Positions 54,861 to 63,394 of a DNA stretch of 64,000 bases are shown piece by piece. Both the position numbers and the translations under genes were made by a program. The stretch is taken from assembly GCF_000468095.1 (NCBI RefSeq), contig NZ_ASZC01000008.1:1-64000 (forward strand), written 5' to 3'. The DNA comes from Pantoea sp. AS-PWVM4 (lineage in GTDB: Bacteria > Pseudomonadota > Gammaproteobacteria > Enterobacterales > Enterobacteriaceae). How positions within the stretch are numbered: the first letter of the stretch is position 1; each line of letters starts with the position of its first letter. The notes under the pieces were generated by a model, which was not told the DNA's origin, made no database searches, and saw only the letters and a program-made list of their open reading frames with translations.

Positions 54861-56246
54861 TCAGTTGGCCGCTATCTTCTGATGCTGTGCTTCTGTGTTG
54901 CTCTTTTTTCTTAACCGATAGCTGACGGCCAGCACCAGCAGCCAAACGGGGATCAGCCAGACTGAAATCTCGATGCCAGGCGTCATAAACATAATCACCA
55001 GAATTCCGGCCAGGAACAGCAGACACAGGATATTGGTCAGAGGGTAGCCCAGGCTGGGGAAATGGGTTTTCTGTTTGGTGATACGCATGGCGCGGCGGAA
55101 TTTCAGATGGGTGATACTGATCATCGCCCAGTTGATGACGAGTGCAGAGACCACCAGCGACATCAGCAGCTCGAAGGCTTTGCCCGGCATGAGGTAGTTA
55201 AGCAGCACACACAACGCAGTAACCAGCGCCGAGACGCTGAGGGCGTTAAAAGGAATACCGCGCCGATTAACTTTTAACAATGAGGCGGGAGCGTTCCCCT
55301 GTTTCGCCAGACCAAACAACATGCGGCTGTTGCTGAACACACAGCTGTTATAAACAGAAAGCGCAGCAGAAAGCACGACGGCGTTGAGCAACGTCGCGAC
55401 CAGATTACTGTCAAGTGCGTGGAAAATCAGGACGAACGGACTACCCCCTTCCACCACTTTCTGCCACGGGTAGAGCGACAGCAACACCGCCAGCGCGCCA
55501 ACATAGAATAGCAGGATGCGATAGATAACCTGGTTTGTGGCTTTCGGAATGCTTTTCTGCGGATTGTCGGCCTCGGCGGCAGTAATGCCGATCAGCTCCA
55601 GACCGCCGAATGAGAACATGATTACGGCCATTGCCATCACCAGTCCCTTGATTCCGTTAGGGAAGAACCCTCCATGCTGCCACAGATTTGCGACGCTCGC
55701 CTCGGGACCTCCGTGCCCGCTGGCGAGCAGCCAGGCACCAAAACCGATCATGCCGACAATCGCCGCGACTTTGATGATTGAAAACCAGAATTCGACCTCG
55801 CCATAAATTTTCACGTTGGTCATATTGATGGCATTGATCACGACAAAGAACACCCCGGCGGACACCCAGGTCGGGATTTCCGGCCACCAGTATTGGACGT
55901 AAATACCGACCGCGGTCAGCTCTGCCATGCTGACCAGTACGTAAAGCACCCAATAATTCCATCCTGCTACGAAGCCCGCAAAATTGCCCCAGTATTGGTT
56001 GGCAAAATGGCTAAACGAGCCAGCAACCGGTTCGTGAACCACCATCTCGCCGAGCTGGCGCATAATAAAGAAGGCGATCACGCCGGCAATCGCATAGCCC
56101 AGCAGGACCGACGGACCTGCCATTTTTATGGTTTGCGCAATGCCAAGAAACAGCCCGGTACCGATTGCGCCTCCCAGCGCAATCAGTTGAATATGGCGAT
56201 TTTTCAAGCCTCTGTGCAGCTGACTTTCTGACTGGTGGTTGCCCAT
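54861..56246 (-). CDS. AroP-like aromatic amino acid permease
   Basis: A 461-residue APC-family proton symporter with about twelve membrane segments. The sequence is closest in my recall to AroP and PheP of E. coli: LIALGGAIGTGLFLGIAQ, MRQLGEMVVHEPVAGSFSHFA, NYWVLYVLVSMAELTAVGIY and MFSFGGLELIGITAAEADNPQKSIPKATNQV. It should import phenylalanine, tyrosine and/or tryptophan. The ATG at 56244-56246 has GGGAG upstream; an ATG seven codons earlier is also open. Neither AroP nor PheP lies beside ssb in E. coli, so this may be a paralogue; specificity is not certain. Confidence 0.85.
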   Translation of the reverse strand: MGNHQSESQLHRGLKNRHIQLIALGGAIGTGLFLGIAQTIKMAGPSVLLGYAIAGVIAFFIMRQLGEMVVHEPVAGSFSHFANQYWGNFAGFVAGWNYWVLYVLVSMAELTAVGIYVQYWWPEIPTWVSAGVFFVVINAINMTNVKIYGEVEFWFSIIKVAAIVGMIGFGAWLLASGHGGPEASVANLWQHGGFFPNGIKGLVMAMAVIMFSFGGLELIGITAAEADNPQKSIPKATNQVIYRILLFYVGALAVLLSLYPWQKVVEGGSPFVLIFHALDSNLVATLLNAVVLSAALSVYNSCVFSNSRMLFGLAKQGNAPASLLKVNRRGIPFNALSVSALVTALCVLLNYLMPGKAFELLMSLVVSALVINWAMISITHLKFRRAMRITKQKTHFPSLGYPLTNILCLLFLAGILVIMFMTPGIEISVWLIPVWLLVLAVSYRLRKKSNTEAQHQKIAAN

Positions 56247-56636
56247 GTCTACTCCCGCAGGTATCAATATTTATCTACATGGGATTAGCAATTCCTGGGC
56301 CAGTGGGGGGATGCTTTGCGGAAAGTGATACTTAACGTCATGATAAAAAAGAATAATTATTTTATGGGTAAATTCACAGTCCGTGCATTAATTGCACAAA
56401 AATTAATTGATTTGTGCTTTTAGAGTAAATTCGTGCAAGTAGTGAGCGTTAAAAGTCTTTTTTATGACTGACGTGAACCAAAAAGGTGCATGGTGGCGTG
56501 CAAGTTAGCCCCCCGGATTGAATGCTGGCTTTAACCTTTTGCCACATTCCTCCCGGCGTGGCACAAAAAGCCGTTCATCTCCACGGCGGCTTCGCCATCC
56601 TGTCAGGCCTAACACAATGGCGCAGAAGGAGCGTGA
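56247..56636. other. Promoter region between divergent aroP-like and royal-jelly-family genes
   Basis: About 390 AT-rich bases between divergent genes. GCACAAA (about 56394-56400) and TTTGTGC (about 56412-56418) form an imperfectly spaced inverted repeat that could be an operator. TyrR-type boxes (TGTAAA-N6-TTTACA) were looked for and none was convincing. Confidence 0.45.
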
Positions 56637-57767
56637 GTGAACCTCAATCGCCGTACATTTTTGCTGGCGCTGGGCGCGCTGGGCGTAGCGCGCAATGTTC
56701 AGGCTTTTACGGCTGAAGATCCGTTGCCACTGGAGCGGGTGGTCGTTTCGCCGTGGATGGCGAATCAGGTGGCGTTAACCCGCGGTAATCTGCTGTTTCT
56801 TGGCCTGCCACGCTATGCCAAAGATAAACCGACACCTTCCCTGGCGCGACGCGAGGCGGATGGCAGTTTGCGACCTTTCCCTGGCAATGGCTGGAATGAG
56901 TGGCAGCCGGGTAAAGATGGGCGCAATGCGTTTGTTTACCTCAACTCGGTACATATTTTTGCTGATGATACGGTGTGGTGTGTTGATCAGGGGGCGCTCA
57001 GTGCCGGCGTTTTTTCAGCAAAAGATGCGGTGCCACAACCCGGCGCGCAAAAGTTGGTGCAGTTGGATGCACATAGCGGCGAAATCCTGCAAATTCTGCG
57101 GTTTGACGAACGCATCCTGCCGCCAGGCGCACAGATGAACGACCTGCGTTTTCACGGCAACGCGTTGTACATTACCGATTCCGGTCTGGGTGGCATCATT
57201 GTACACGACATGGTCAGTGGCAAAACGCTGCGTCGTTTGTCGGCTACCCCGGTGGTGAAGGCGTCGGATAAAGCGCCACCGGCGATGTTGTCTGGCATCA
57301 AAGGCAGCAAAACCTTCCATCCGCCCAATAGCGATATGATTGAAATCACCGCCGACGGTAACTGGCTTTACTGGGCCGCACCAACCGGGCCGCTTTATCG
57401 CGTGGAAACCCGTTGGCTGCAAAGTGATCTGCCTGATGAAGACATCCTGCCCCATGTTGAGCAGGTGTATGACAACAACTTCTCGGGGGGCTGCTGCATG
57501 GATTCGGCGGGTAATGTGTACTTCTCGGAAACCGTTACCCACAACATTCGGGTGTTGGCACCGTCCGGTGAAACGCGCGTCATTGCCAGTGATGTGCGGT
57601 TGTTACGGCCAGACGGCACGTTTATCAGCGCCGATCGTCAGCTTTATATTCCGGTTAAACAGCCGCTGGCAGCGCAACCAGGCGCGGCTGCGCATTTTGC
57701 CATTTATAAGCTGGCGTTGCCCGATCAGTTTCAGGGCCTCAACCTGGGCGGTCCGATTACGGGTTAA
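56637..57767 (+). CDS. Tat-exported major-royal-jelly-family protein
   Basis: A 376-residue protein with a twin-arginine signal (MNLNRRTFLLALGALGVARNVQA; R5-R6), then a six-bladed beta-propeller of the royal jelly/Yellow family (PF03022-like): SVHIFADDTVWCVDQGAL, LRFHGNALYITDSGLGGIIVHDM, SDMIEITADGNWLYWAAP and ETVTHNIRVL. Bacterial members often resemble gluconolactonases, but the activity is unknown. The start is GTG with AAGGAG five bases upstream. The Tat signal suggests a cofactor or prefolded export to the periplasm. Its 3' end overlaps the convergent isochorismatase gene by about 11 bases. Confidence 0.82.
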   Translation: MNLNRRTFLLALGALGVARNVQAFTAEDPLPLERVVVSPWMANQVALTRGNLLFLGLPRYAKDKPTPSLARREADGSLRPFPGNGWNEWQPGKDGRNAFVYLNSVHIFADDTVWCVDQGALSAGVFSAKDAVPQPGAQKLVQLDAHSGEILQILRFDERILPPGAQMNDLRFHGNALYITDSGLGGIIVHDMVSGKTLRRLSATPVVKASDKAPPAMLSGIKGSKTFHPPNSDMIEITADGNWLYWAAPTGPLYRVETRWLQSDLPDEDILPHVEQVYDNNFSGGCCMDSAGNVYFSETVTHNIRVLAPSGETRVIASDVRLLRPDGTFISADRQLYIPVKQPLAAQPGAAAHFAIYKLALPDQFQGLNLGGPITG

Positions 57768-58296
57768 CCGTCTCTGGCTGCCAGATAGCCAGCAGCTCTG
57801 CGGTCGGTCGTACCTGCACCGGGTTGCCCGGCAGGATCAGATCGGCCCAGACTTCATTATGTTGGTTGATCAGTTGCTGCGCGGTTGCCCAGGTACGATC
57901 GGCTGTGGTGTGCGCGTCGGCGGCGACGGTGATGCGATAACCCAGGCTGGCACCCACTTTGAGGGTGGTATCGACGCAATAATCAGTCGCACAACCACAG
58001 ATGACAAAAGACGAAATGTCTTGCTGTTCCAGCTGCGCCGCCAGCTCGGTCTGCCAGAAGCCGTCACAGGCAGTTTTATTGACGTAAAGGGCGTGAGCCG
58101 GTTGGTGTAGCTCAGGCACAATCTGCCAGGCTTCGCTGTTCAGCTCCAGACCCGGACCGACGTGCTGGATAAAAATGACCTGGTCAGCGGCGGCAATGAG
58201 CTGATTAATCCGCGCGCAACGTCCTGCCCGATCGAAACGCGGCGTTGCCAGCACACCGTTTTGCATGTCCACCACCATCACTACCTTGCTTCCCAT
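57757..58296 (-). CDS. Isochorismatase-family cysteine hydrolase
   Basis: A 179-residue hydrolase with the triad residues Asp10 (VVDMQNGV), Lys (YVNKTACDGF) and Cys (CGCATDYCVDTT) of the isochorismatase/nicotinamidase family. It has no aryl carrier domain and no siderophore genes nearby, so amide hydrolysis of a small compound is more likely. AGGAGG precedes the ATG. It is divergent from the AraC-family gene. Confidence 0.88.
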   Translation of the reverse strand: MGSKVVMVVDMQNGVLATPRFDRAGRCARINQLIAAADQVIFIQHVGPGLELNSEAWQIVPELHQPAHALYVNKTACDGFWQTELAAQLEQQDISSFVICGCATDYCVDTTLKVGASLGYRITVAADAHTTADRTWATAQQLINQHNEVWADLILPGNPVQVRPTAELLAIWQPETVNP

Positions 58297-58425
58297 GATC
58301 GCCTCCTGTTATATGCCTGGGCGTCAGTGTCGCGCTGAACTTCCTCACAGGCAAAACAAATCTGTTTTGCATTTTGCCCGTCTTACGGGGCATGCTGGTG
58401 ATCTTCTTTACGATGGAGGTGTGTC

Positions 58426-59256
58426 GTGTCAGTGGTTCCTGCAATCTTCCCGTGCGAGCGTGACCGCGCGCAATTCCAGCAATTTTCCGAGCTGCCGGGC
58501 ATTGAATTGTATCAGGCGCATATCTCCCGTTATGCCTTTGAGCCGCACACCCATGAAGCGTTTGGCATTGGCACCATCGAGTCGGGTGCACAACGCTTCC
58601 GCTATCGTGGCACCCACTACACCGCTCCCGAGCATTCGTTGGTGATGATGAATCCGGATGAGCTTCACACCGGCGAATCCGCCTGTGAAGAGGGCTGGCG
58701 TTACCGCATGATTTACATCCATCCGGATGAGATGGACAGGCTGACCGGCGATCGCAACTGGTGGTTCAGTGAAGCGCTGCGCACCGATGCTCGTCTGGCG
58801 CAGCCGTTTTCGCTGCGGCTGGCGGCTTTGTGGCAGGCTGAAACCGCGCTGGAACGCGAGGGATTGTTGGTGGAGTTGCTGGAGTTGATGCGTCCATTGG
58901 CGCATCGCGGGCAATCCCGACCGGTGGAAGGAGCGCACCGTTTTGATCTGGTGAAAACGTATCTGCGAGAAAATCTCGCTGAACCGGTCAGGCTGGATGA
59001 ACTGGCCGCGCTGGCGGGATTGTCGCCGTGGCATTTCCTGCGCAGTTTCCGCCAGCAGTTTCATGTCACACCGCATCAGATGCTGATGGCATTCCGGCTT
59101 TATGACGCCAAGTTGCGGCTGGCACAGGGCGAAAGTGCGGCCTCGGTTGCGGCAGCCGTTGGCTTAACCGATCAGGCACATCTGACGCGTGCCTTTGCGC
59201 ATCGCTATGGCATCACCCCTGGCCGTTATCAAAAACAGGTCTGGCCCGCACGCTAA
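58426..59256 (+). CDS. AraC-family regulator with N-terminal sensor domain
   Basis: The 276-residue protein has an AraC-binding cupin sensor (ISRYAFEPHTHEAFGIGTIESG.QRFRYRG) and a C-terminal double helix-turn-helix (LDELAALAGLSPWHFLRSFRQQFHVTPHQ, AAAVGLTDQAHLTRAFAHRYGITPGRYQK). The start is GTG with GGAGG upstream. It is followed in the same direction by an EamA exporter, which it may control; regulators of this kind next to EamA exporters are common. Confidence 0.92.
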   Translation: MSVVPAIFPCERDRAQFQQFSELPGIELYQAHISRYAFEPHTHEAFGIGTIESGAQRFRYRGTHYTAPEHSLVMMNPDELHTGESACEEGWRYRMIYIHPDEMDRLTGDRNWWFSEALRTDARLAQPFSLRLAALWQAETALEREGLLVELLELMRPLAHRGQSRPVEGAHRFDLVKTYLRENLAEPVRLDELAALAGLSPWHFLRSFRQQFHVTPHQMLMAFRLYDAKLRLAQGESAASVAAAVGLTDQAHLTRAFAHRYGITPGRYQKQVWPAR

Positions 59257-59329
59257 CCGCAATCTGCTACAAGCTTTTGCTGCTGCGTTCCGCCACACTG
59301 CGCCGGAATATCTTAATCAGGAAAAGATT

Positions 59330-60289
59330 ATGTTGGCTGGAGTTCTGTTTGCGCTGGCGGCGGGATTGATGTGGGGGCTGATCTTTGTCGGGCCGCTGCT
59401 GGTGCCGGATTATCCCGGCACGTTGCAATCCGCCGGGCGCTATGTCGCTTTTGGTTTGATCGCCTTGCCGCTTGCCTGGCTGGATCGTCGTCGCTTGCGT
59501 CAACTGGCGCGCCAGGACTGGATTGAGGCGTTAAAGCTGTCGCTGGTGGGCAATCTGATGTATTACGCCTTTCTCGCCACCGCCATTCAGCGTACCGGCG
59601 CACCGGTAGCAACCATGATTATTGGCACCTTACCGGTGGTGATGTCGGTCACGGCTAACCTGTGTTACGGACATCTGGAAGGGCGATTGCCCTGGCGACG
59701 GTTGATGCCTGCCTTGCTGATCATTGCCCTGGGGTTGGTATGCGTCAATGCTGCGGAGTTGCAGGCACAGGGAGCAACGCTGGACTGGCCGCGCTATCTC
59801 TCCGGCCTGCTGTTGGCGGTGATGGCGGTGGGCTGTTGGACCTGGTACCCGCTACGTAATGCGCGTTGGCTGCGTAACCATCCGCAGCATAAACCCGGCA
59901 GTTGGGCGACTGCGCAAGGCCTGGTGACGTTACCCCTGGCAGTGGTGTTTTATCTGCTGGTGTGCGGACAGATCCACTGGCAACAACCTGATTTCGCGTT
60001 ACCTTTTGGCCCGCAGCCCGAGGTTTTCCTGCTGCTGATGCTGGCGATAGGGTTGCTGTGCTCATGGCTCGGAACGCTGTGCTGGAATGCGGCCAGCCAG
60101 CGCCTGCCCACGGTCATTATGGGGCCGTTAATTGTGTTCGAAACCCTGTCTGGCTTGTTCTGGACTTTCCTGTGGCGACAAAGCTGGCCGCCGTTGCTGA
60201 CCGCCATCGGTATCTGCTGTTTGATTATTGGCGTCATCTCGGCAATGCGTATCAAGCCGCAGCCGGTGGTAACTTCACTGGAAATTTAA
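59330..60289 (+). CDS. EamA/DMT-family exporter
   Basis: A 319-residue protein with ten predicted membrane segments in two EamA repeats, beginning MLAGVLFALAAGLMWGLIFVGPLL. DMT-family exporters move amino acids and metabolites; the substrate here is not known. The ATG has an AGGA site upstream; a reading from 59189 would overlap the regulator gene and add a non-membrane leader. It lies about 70 bases after the AraC-family gene. Confidence 0.88.
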   Translation: MLAGVLFALAAGLMWGLIFVGPLLVPDYPGTLQSAGRYVAFGLIALPLAWLDRRRLRQLARQDWIEALKLSLVGNLMYYAFLATAIQRTGAPVATMIIGTLPVVMSVTANLCYGHLEGRLPWRRLMPALLIIALGLVCVNAAELQAQGATLDWPRYLSGLLLAVMAVGCWTWYPLRNARWLRNHPQHKPGSWATAQGLVTLPLAVVFYLLVCGQIHWQQPDFALPFGPQPEVFLLLMLAIGLLCSWLGTLCWNAASQRLPTVIMGPLIVFETLSGLFWTFLWRQSWPPLLTAIGICCLIIGVISAMRIKPQPVVTSLEI

Positions 60290-60298
60290 GCGTAAAAC

Positions 60299-60323
60299 GA
60301 TGCCAGCCACGGGTGCTGGCATC
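60299..60323 (+). terminator. Hairpin after the EamA gene
   Basis: GATGCCAGC / GCTGGCATC, nine-base perfect stem. Sequence after it (CTGATTTG) has a weak T run, so termination is likely but partial. Confidence 0.65.
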
Positions 60324-61207
60324 CTGATTTGCCCCTGATTTTAAGATTATGACCAGCCAGAAATCCTGCCACTTTTGCCTTATCTGTTCTTAAGCCATAC
60401 CGCGTTATAACCATTTCCTGGGCCACCAGGCAGGTTTTCAGCGCGAAACGTCATATCTGACGCCAGGCTGGCAGGAACGAGTGGATAAAATTCTCCCTGT
60501 TCTGGGGGGGAGACGCGGTGATTCACGGGCAAAATGGGCCGTTTTGGCGGCTGAATGGCCGCTAAACAGGCATTAAACAACCGGGCCAGGTCTCTTTTTA
60601 TTGCGCTCTGGCACTGAAAACCCCCTGCCGGAACCATCATTTCCTCAAGGTGTTGCTGTCTGGTTGAGACTCTTCCGCCGTGCATGTGACCGAGATTGGT
60701 TAAGTGCGGCGATGAATAGTGACGTGATATTAACTCATCCGGTATGGCTAATTGCGTTATTGTTTAGCGATGATAACGTTTCTCTTCAGGCTGATTCCTG
60801 GCATGAATACGCCATCGGCACATGGAACTGCGGATAATATGATCACCCCCAGATAACGATAGATCCACTTAAAAGAAGAGTTGGTGTGAGAGGGATTCTG
60901 GTCTGTTGTTCATCAATGCTAAACAAAAATACCTGTTTCTGGCGCAGAGTATTAATGTTGATAAAGTAATAATGAAAGCCCCAATCTCACCTGAATGAGA
61001 TTGGGAGGGACGTAAATAGCTTGAAACGCGAGACTTTTGCTGATGTGAATCAATTTTACCGCAAAAAAAGAAGTAATTTCGTGATGTTATTCATCAGGAA
61101 ATAATGGTGCGAATTGTTATGTCACGAACGCCGAATTAAATGATCTTCATCTCTTCTGGTAAGAACAAATCTCAGCATTAAGTCAAATAACAACGGCCTT
61201 AATGTTG
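60324..61207. other. Gene-poor stretch with AT-rich right half before the IS3 remnant
   Basis: About 880 bases without a convincing gene. Two open frames of 78 and 101 codons (60601-60837 plus; 60380-60685 minus) overlap each other and have no recognised sequence, so I do not call them. The right half is AT-rich, unlike the core genome, and leads into a transposase fragment. It looks like accessory or decayed DNA. Confidence 0.55.
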
Positions 61208-61603
61208 TTAGCGATTTTCTGTACCTGACGGGTAGTGGTAAACGCTGCGGCTAATATCCAGCAAGCGGCAACTGCGACGTGTGCCTATGTCGAAGGTGGT
61301 TTGCAGAAAGTTAACAGCCTGGCGTTTTTCATTGGTGGTGAAGAAATTTTTCAGCACGCTTTGCAGCATCTCCTTATCAGAGCTGAGTGTCTGCAACTCG
61401 CGGGTGAGTGTTTGAAGTTTGTCTTCTAACTCTTTGATTTTTCTTCCCTCCTCAGAAGAGAGTCCAGAGAATTTTTTCTTCCAGCTATAGAAAGTGGCTT
61501 CGGAAATGCCAAGCTCCTCACAAATCTCCCTGACTTTCACTCCTGTTTCAGAAGCTTTAATGGCATTTGTGATTTGCTCTTCGCTATATCGTGACTTTCT
61601 CAT
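61208..61603 (-). pseudogene. IS3-family (IS407-group) transposase remnant: OrfA joined to OrfB N-terminus
   Basis: The 131-residue frame starts MRKSRYSEEQITNAIKASET, an OrfA helix-turn-helix (VKVREICEELGISEATFYSWKKKF) with a leucine-rich coiled coil (IKELEDKLQTLTRELQTLSSDKEML). It then runs without a frameshift into the OrfB N-terminus (NEKRQAVNFLQ, RRSCRLLDISRSVYHYP) and stops before the DDE catalytic core. Intact IS3 elements need a -1 frameshift for OrfAB. The terminal inverted repeats were not identified. It could be a dead remnant or a retained DNA-binding protein. Confidence 0.75.
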
Positions 61604-62129
61604 AAATGCTATTACCTTTCTTATCAATTAGTGGATGAGAATTACTGTATTAATATCTGGTACTGCAAAAACACTATTAATGCAGTATTAAAGTGCGCGA
61701 TTAGAATTGCGAGGGTTAAATTAAGATATTTAGAATAAATATCATCATGGGATAAGTCTTATTTTATTCTGATTGCCATTGAACGCCTTCCTGGTGTTGG
61801 GTTTTTGATATAGATTCATTTCATCCCAAATGCGGAAAAATTATACATTCATCGGAAAAACGGCATAACCTGCTTGCAAAAACGCCAGGATATGCCAGTA
61901 GCTTTTTGGTCAATACTTTGACTGAAATCGGTTACATCCACAGGGTTTCGCGCCGGATTTAATCAGAATTATCCTGAATTCATTGTCTGAATCCTGACGC
62001 GAGTCCTCTTTTTCGGACCAGCATGGTTTGAAGATATTAATTTAAGTCAGGCCCAATTAGCGCTTGTTTAATTCTTTCAAGGACGTTGTACCGAAAGTAG
62101 TTGCAGTAAGTAATACTAAGGACGAGTTG
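61604..62129. other. AT-rich leader of the polysaccharide cluster
   Basis: About 525 AT-rich bases before the flippase gene, with no gene. TACTGCA (about 61660) and TGCAGTA (about 61681) form a short inverted repeat. A TTAAGATATTTAGA near 61721 resembles an RcsAB box only loosely. No JUMPstart/ops sequence was found. Confidence 0.45.
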
Positions 62130-63386
62130 ATGAAATTAAGCGTAATGTCAAATGCCGCCTGGATGATGTCTGAGAAGATCGTCTCGGTTTTCGGCGTCAT
62201 ATTTGTGACTTCCTATGTGGCAAAATCCTTCGGCCCGACGGTGTTCGGCCAAATGGCGTTTTCCACCTCATTGTTCTCTATGGTGCAGACCGTAGCGATG
62301 TTTGGCACCGAAACGATACTGTTCAAAACCATCAGCAAAAGTGAGCCAAAAGGTGTGCGCCTGATGAACGTGGCACGCACGCTGCGATTTGCGCTCCTGG
62401 TATTGACCTCGGTGCCGGTGTTGATTTGGGTCTGGTACAACATGCAGGAAAACTTTCTTGCGTTTGCGCTGGCTTCGTTCATCGCTTCGGTATTTGTTAC
62501 CCAGGACACGTTCAGTGTGTATAACAACGCGCGTCTGGCTTCACGGCTCAATACCATTGCCAACTCAATCGGTCTGCTGCTGGGTTTTTCACTCAGTTTC
62601 GCCATTGCCTGGTTCCGGCTCAACCCCATCTGGCTGACCTTATCAATTGTGGTGGTGACGTTGGTTCCCTACGCCATCAAACGCTACAACTTCTACCGTG
62701 AAAACCAGGAGCAGGCACCTGCACGCAGCAAACGCGGCGCTTATCTGCGTTATCTGCTGTATGCCGGTTTGCCGTTGGCGATCTCCAGCATTTTTATTTC
62801 GGTACAGGTGAAAACTGCGCAGATGTTTCTGGTGGGTATCGCCTCGGCGCGTGAGCTTGGCTTGTTCGCCGCCGCCAACACCATATCGGCCTCATGGACC
62901 TTCATTCCATTGGCCATTATCACCTCCAGCTTTTCAGAGATTTTCAGGGAGCGCGGCAGCGTTGCTATCAAGCTGACGGCGCGCCTGAACGGTTATGTTT
63001 TGGGTGTTTCATTGCTCTTGTTACTTGTCATCGCCTTATACGGCGAAAAAATCATCATCGCTTTGTATGGTCACGAATACACGCAGTCAGGAAGTCTGAT
63101 TACCGTGTTGTCGATAGCGTCCAGCTTCTCCGCAATGGGAACCGTGGCGTACCGCTACATGGTCAAGGAAGGAGGGTTTAACTATCTGCTCAGAAAAATT
63201 ATCTGCTTGATGGCGATCAGCCTGCCGCTCTCGTGGTGGCTTATTCAGGGCTACGGCATCATGGGGGCCGCCTGGAGCGTCTTCATTACTGAACTTCTGT
63301 CCCTTACGGTGATGAATTACTTCTTCAGAAATGGCGCCATTTTTAAGATTCAAGTTTCCTCGCTCAACTACAAAACCTACAAATGA
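62130..63386 (+). CDS. Wzx-like polysaccharide flippase
   Basis: A 418-residue inner-membrane protein with many hydrophobic segments (about twelve) and the oligosaccharide-flippase architecture: early block NAAWMMSEKIVSVFGVIFVTSYVAKSFGPTVFGQMAF and late block YGIMGAAWSVFITELLSLTV. It should move a lipid-linked sugar unit across the inner membrane. The ATG at 62130 has AAGGA upstream; a TTG at 62064 would add 22 residues but is weaker. The ATP-grasp gene begins 8 bases after its stop, so both belong to one operon at the right edge. Confidence 0.82.
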   Translation: MKLSVMSNAAWMMSEKIVSVFGVIFVTSYVAKSFGPTVFGQMAFSTSLFSMVQTVAMFGTETILFKTISKSEPKGVRLMNVARTLRFALLVLTSVPVLIWVWYNMQENFLAFALASFIASVFVTQDTFSVYNNARLASRLNTIANSIGLLLGFSLSFAIAWFRLNPIWLTLSIVVVTLVPYAIKRYNFYRENQEQAPARSKRGAYLRYLLYAGLPLAISSIFISVQVKTAQMFLVGIASARELGLFAAANTISASWTFIPLAIITSSFSEIFRERGSVAIKLTARLNGYVLGVSLLLLLVIALYGEKIIIALYGHEYTQSGSLITVLSIASSFSAMGTVAYRYMVKEGGFNYLLRKIICLMAISLPLSWWLIQGYGIMGAAWSVFITELLSLTVMNYFFRNGAIFKIQVSSLNYKTYK

Positions 63387-63394
63387 GGTTAGAT

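Noticed and set aside
60380-60837. Two overlapping small frames (101 and 78 codons)
   Set aside because: They overlap on opposite strands, lack recognised sequence and have no clear ribosome sites. Left as non-coding.
61721-61734. RcsAB-box-like sequence before the flippase
   Set aside because: Only a loose match to TAAGAATATTCCTA-type boxes; AT-rich surroundings make chance matches likely.
61604-62129. JUMPstart/ops element upstream of the polysaccharide genes
   Set aside because: GGCGGTAGCGT or a close variant is not present in the leader.
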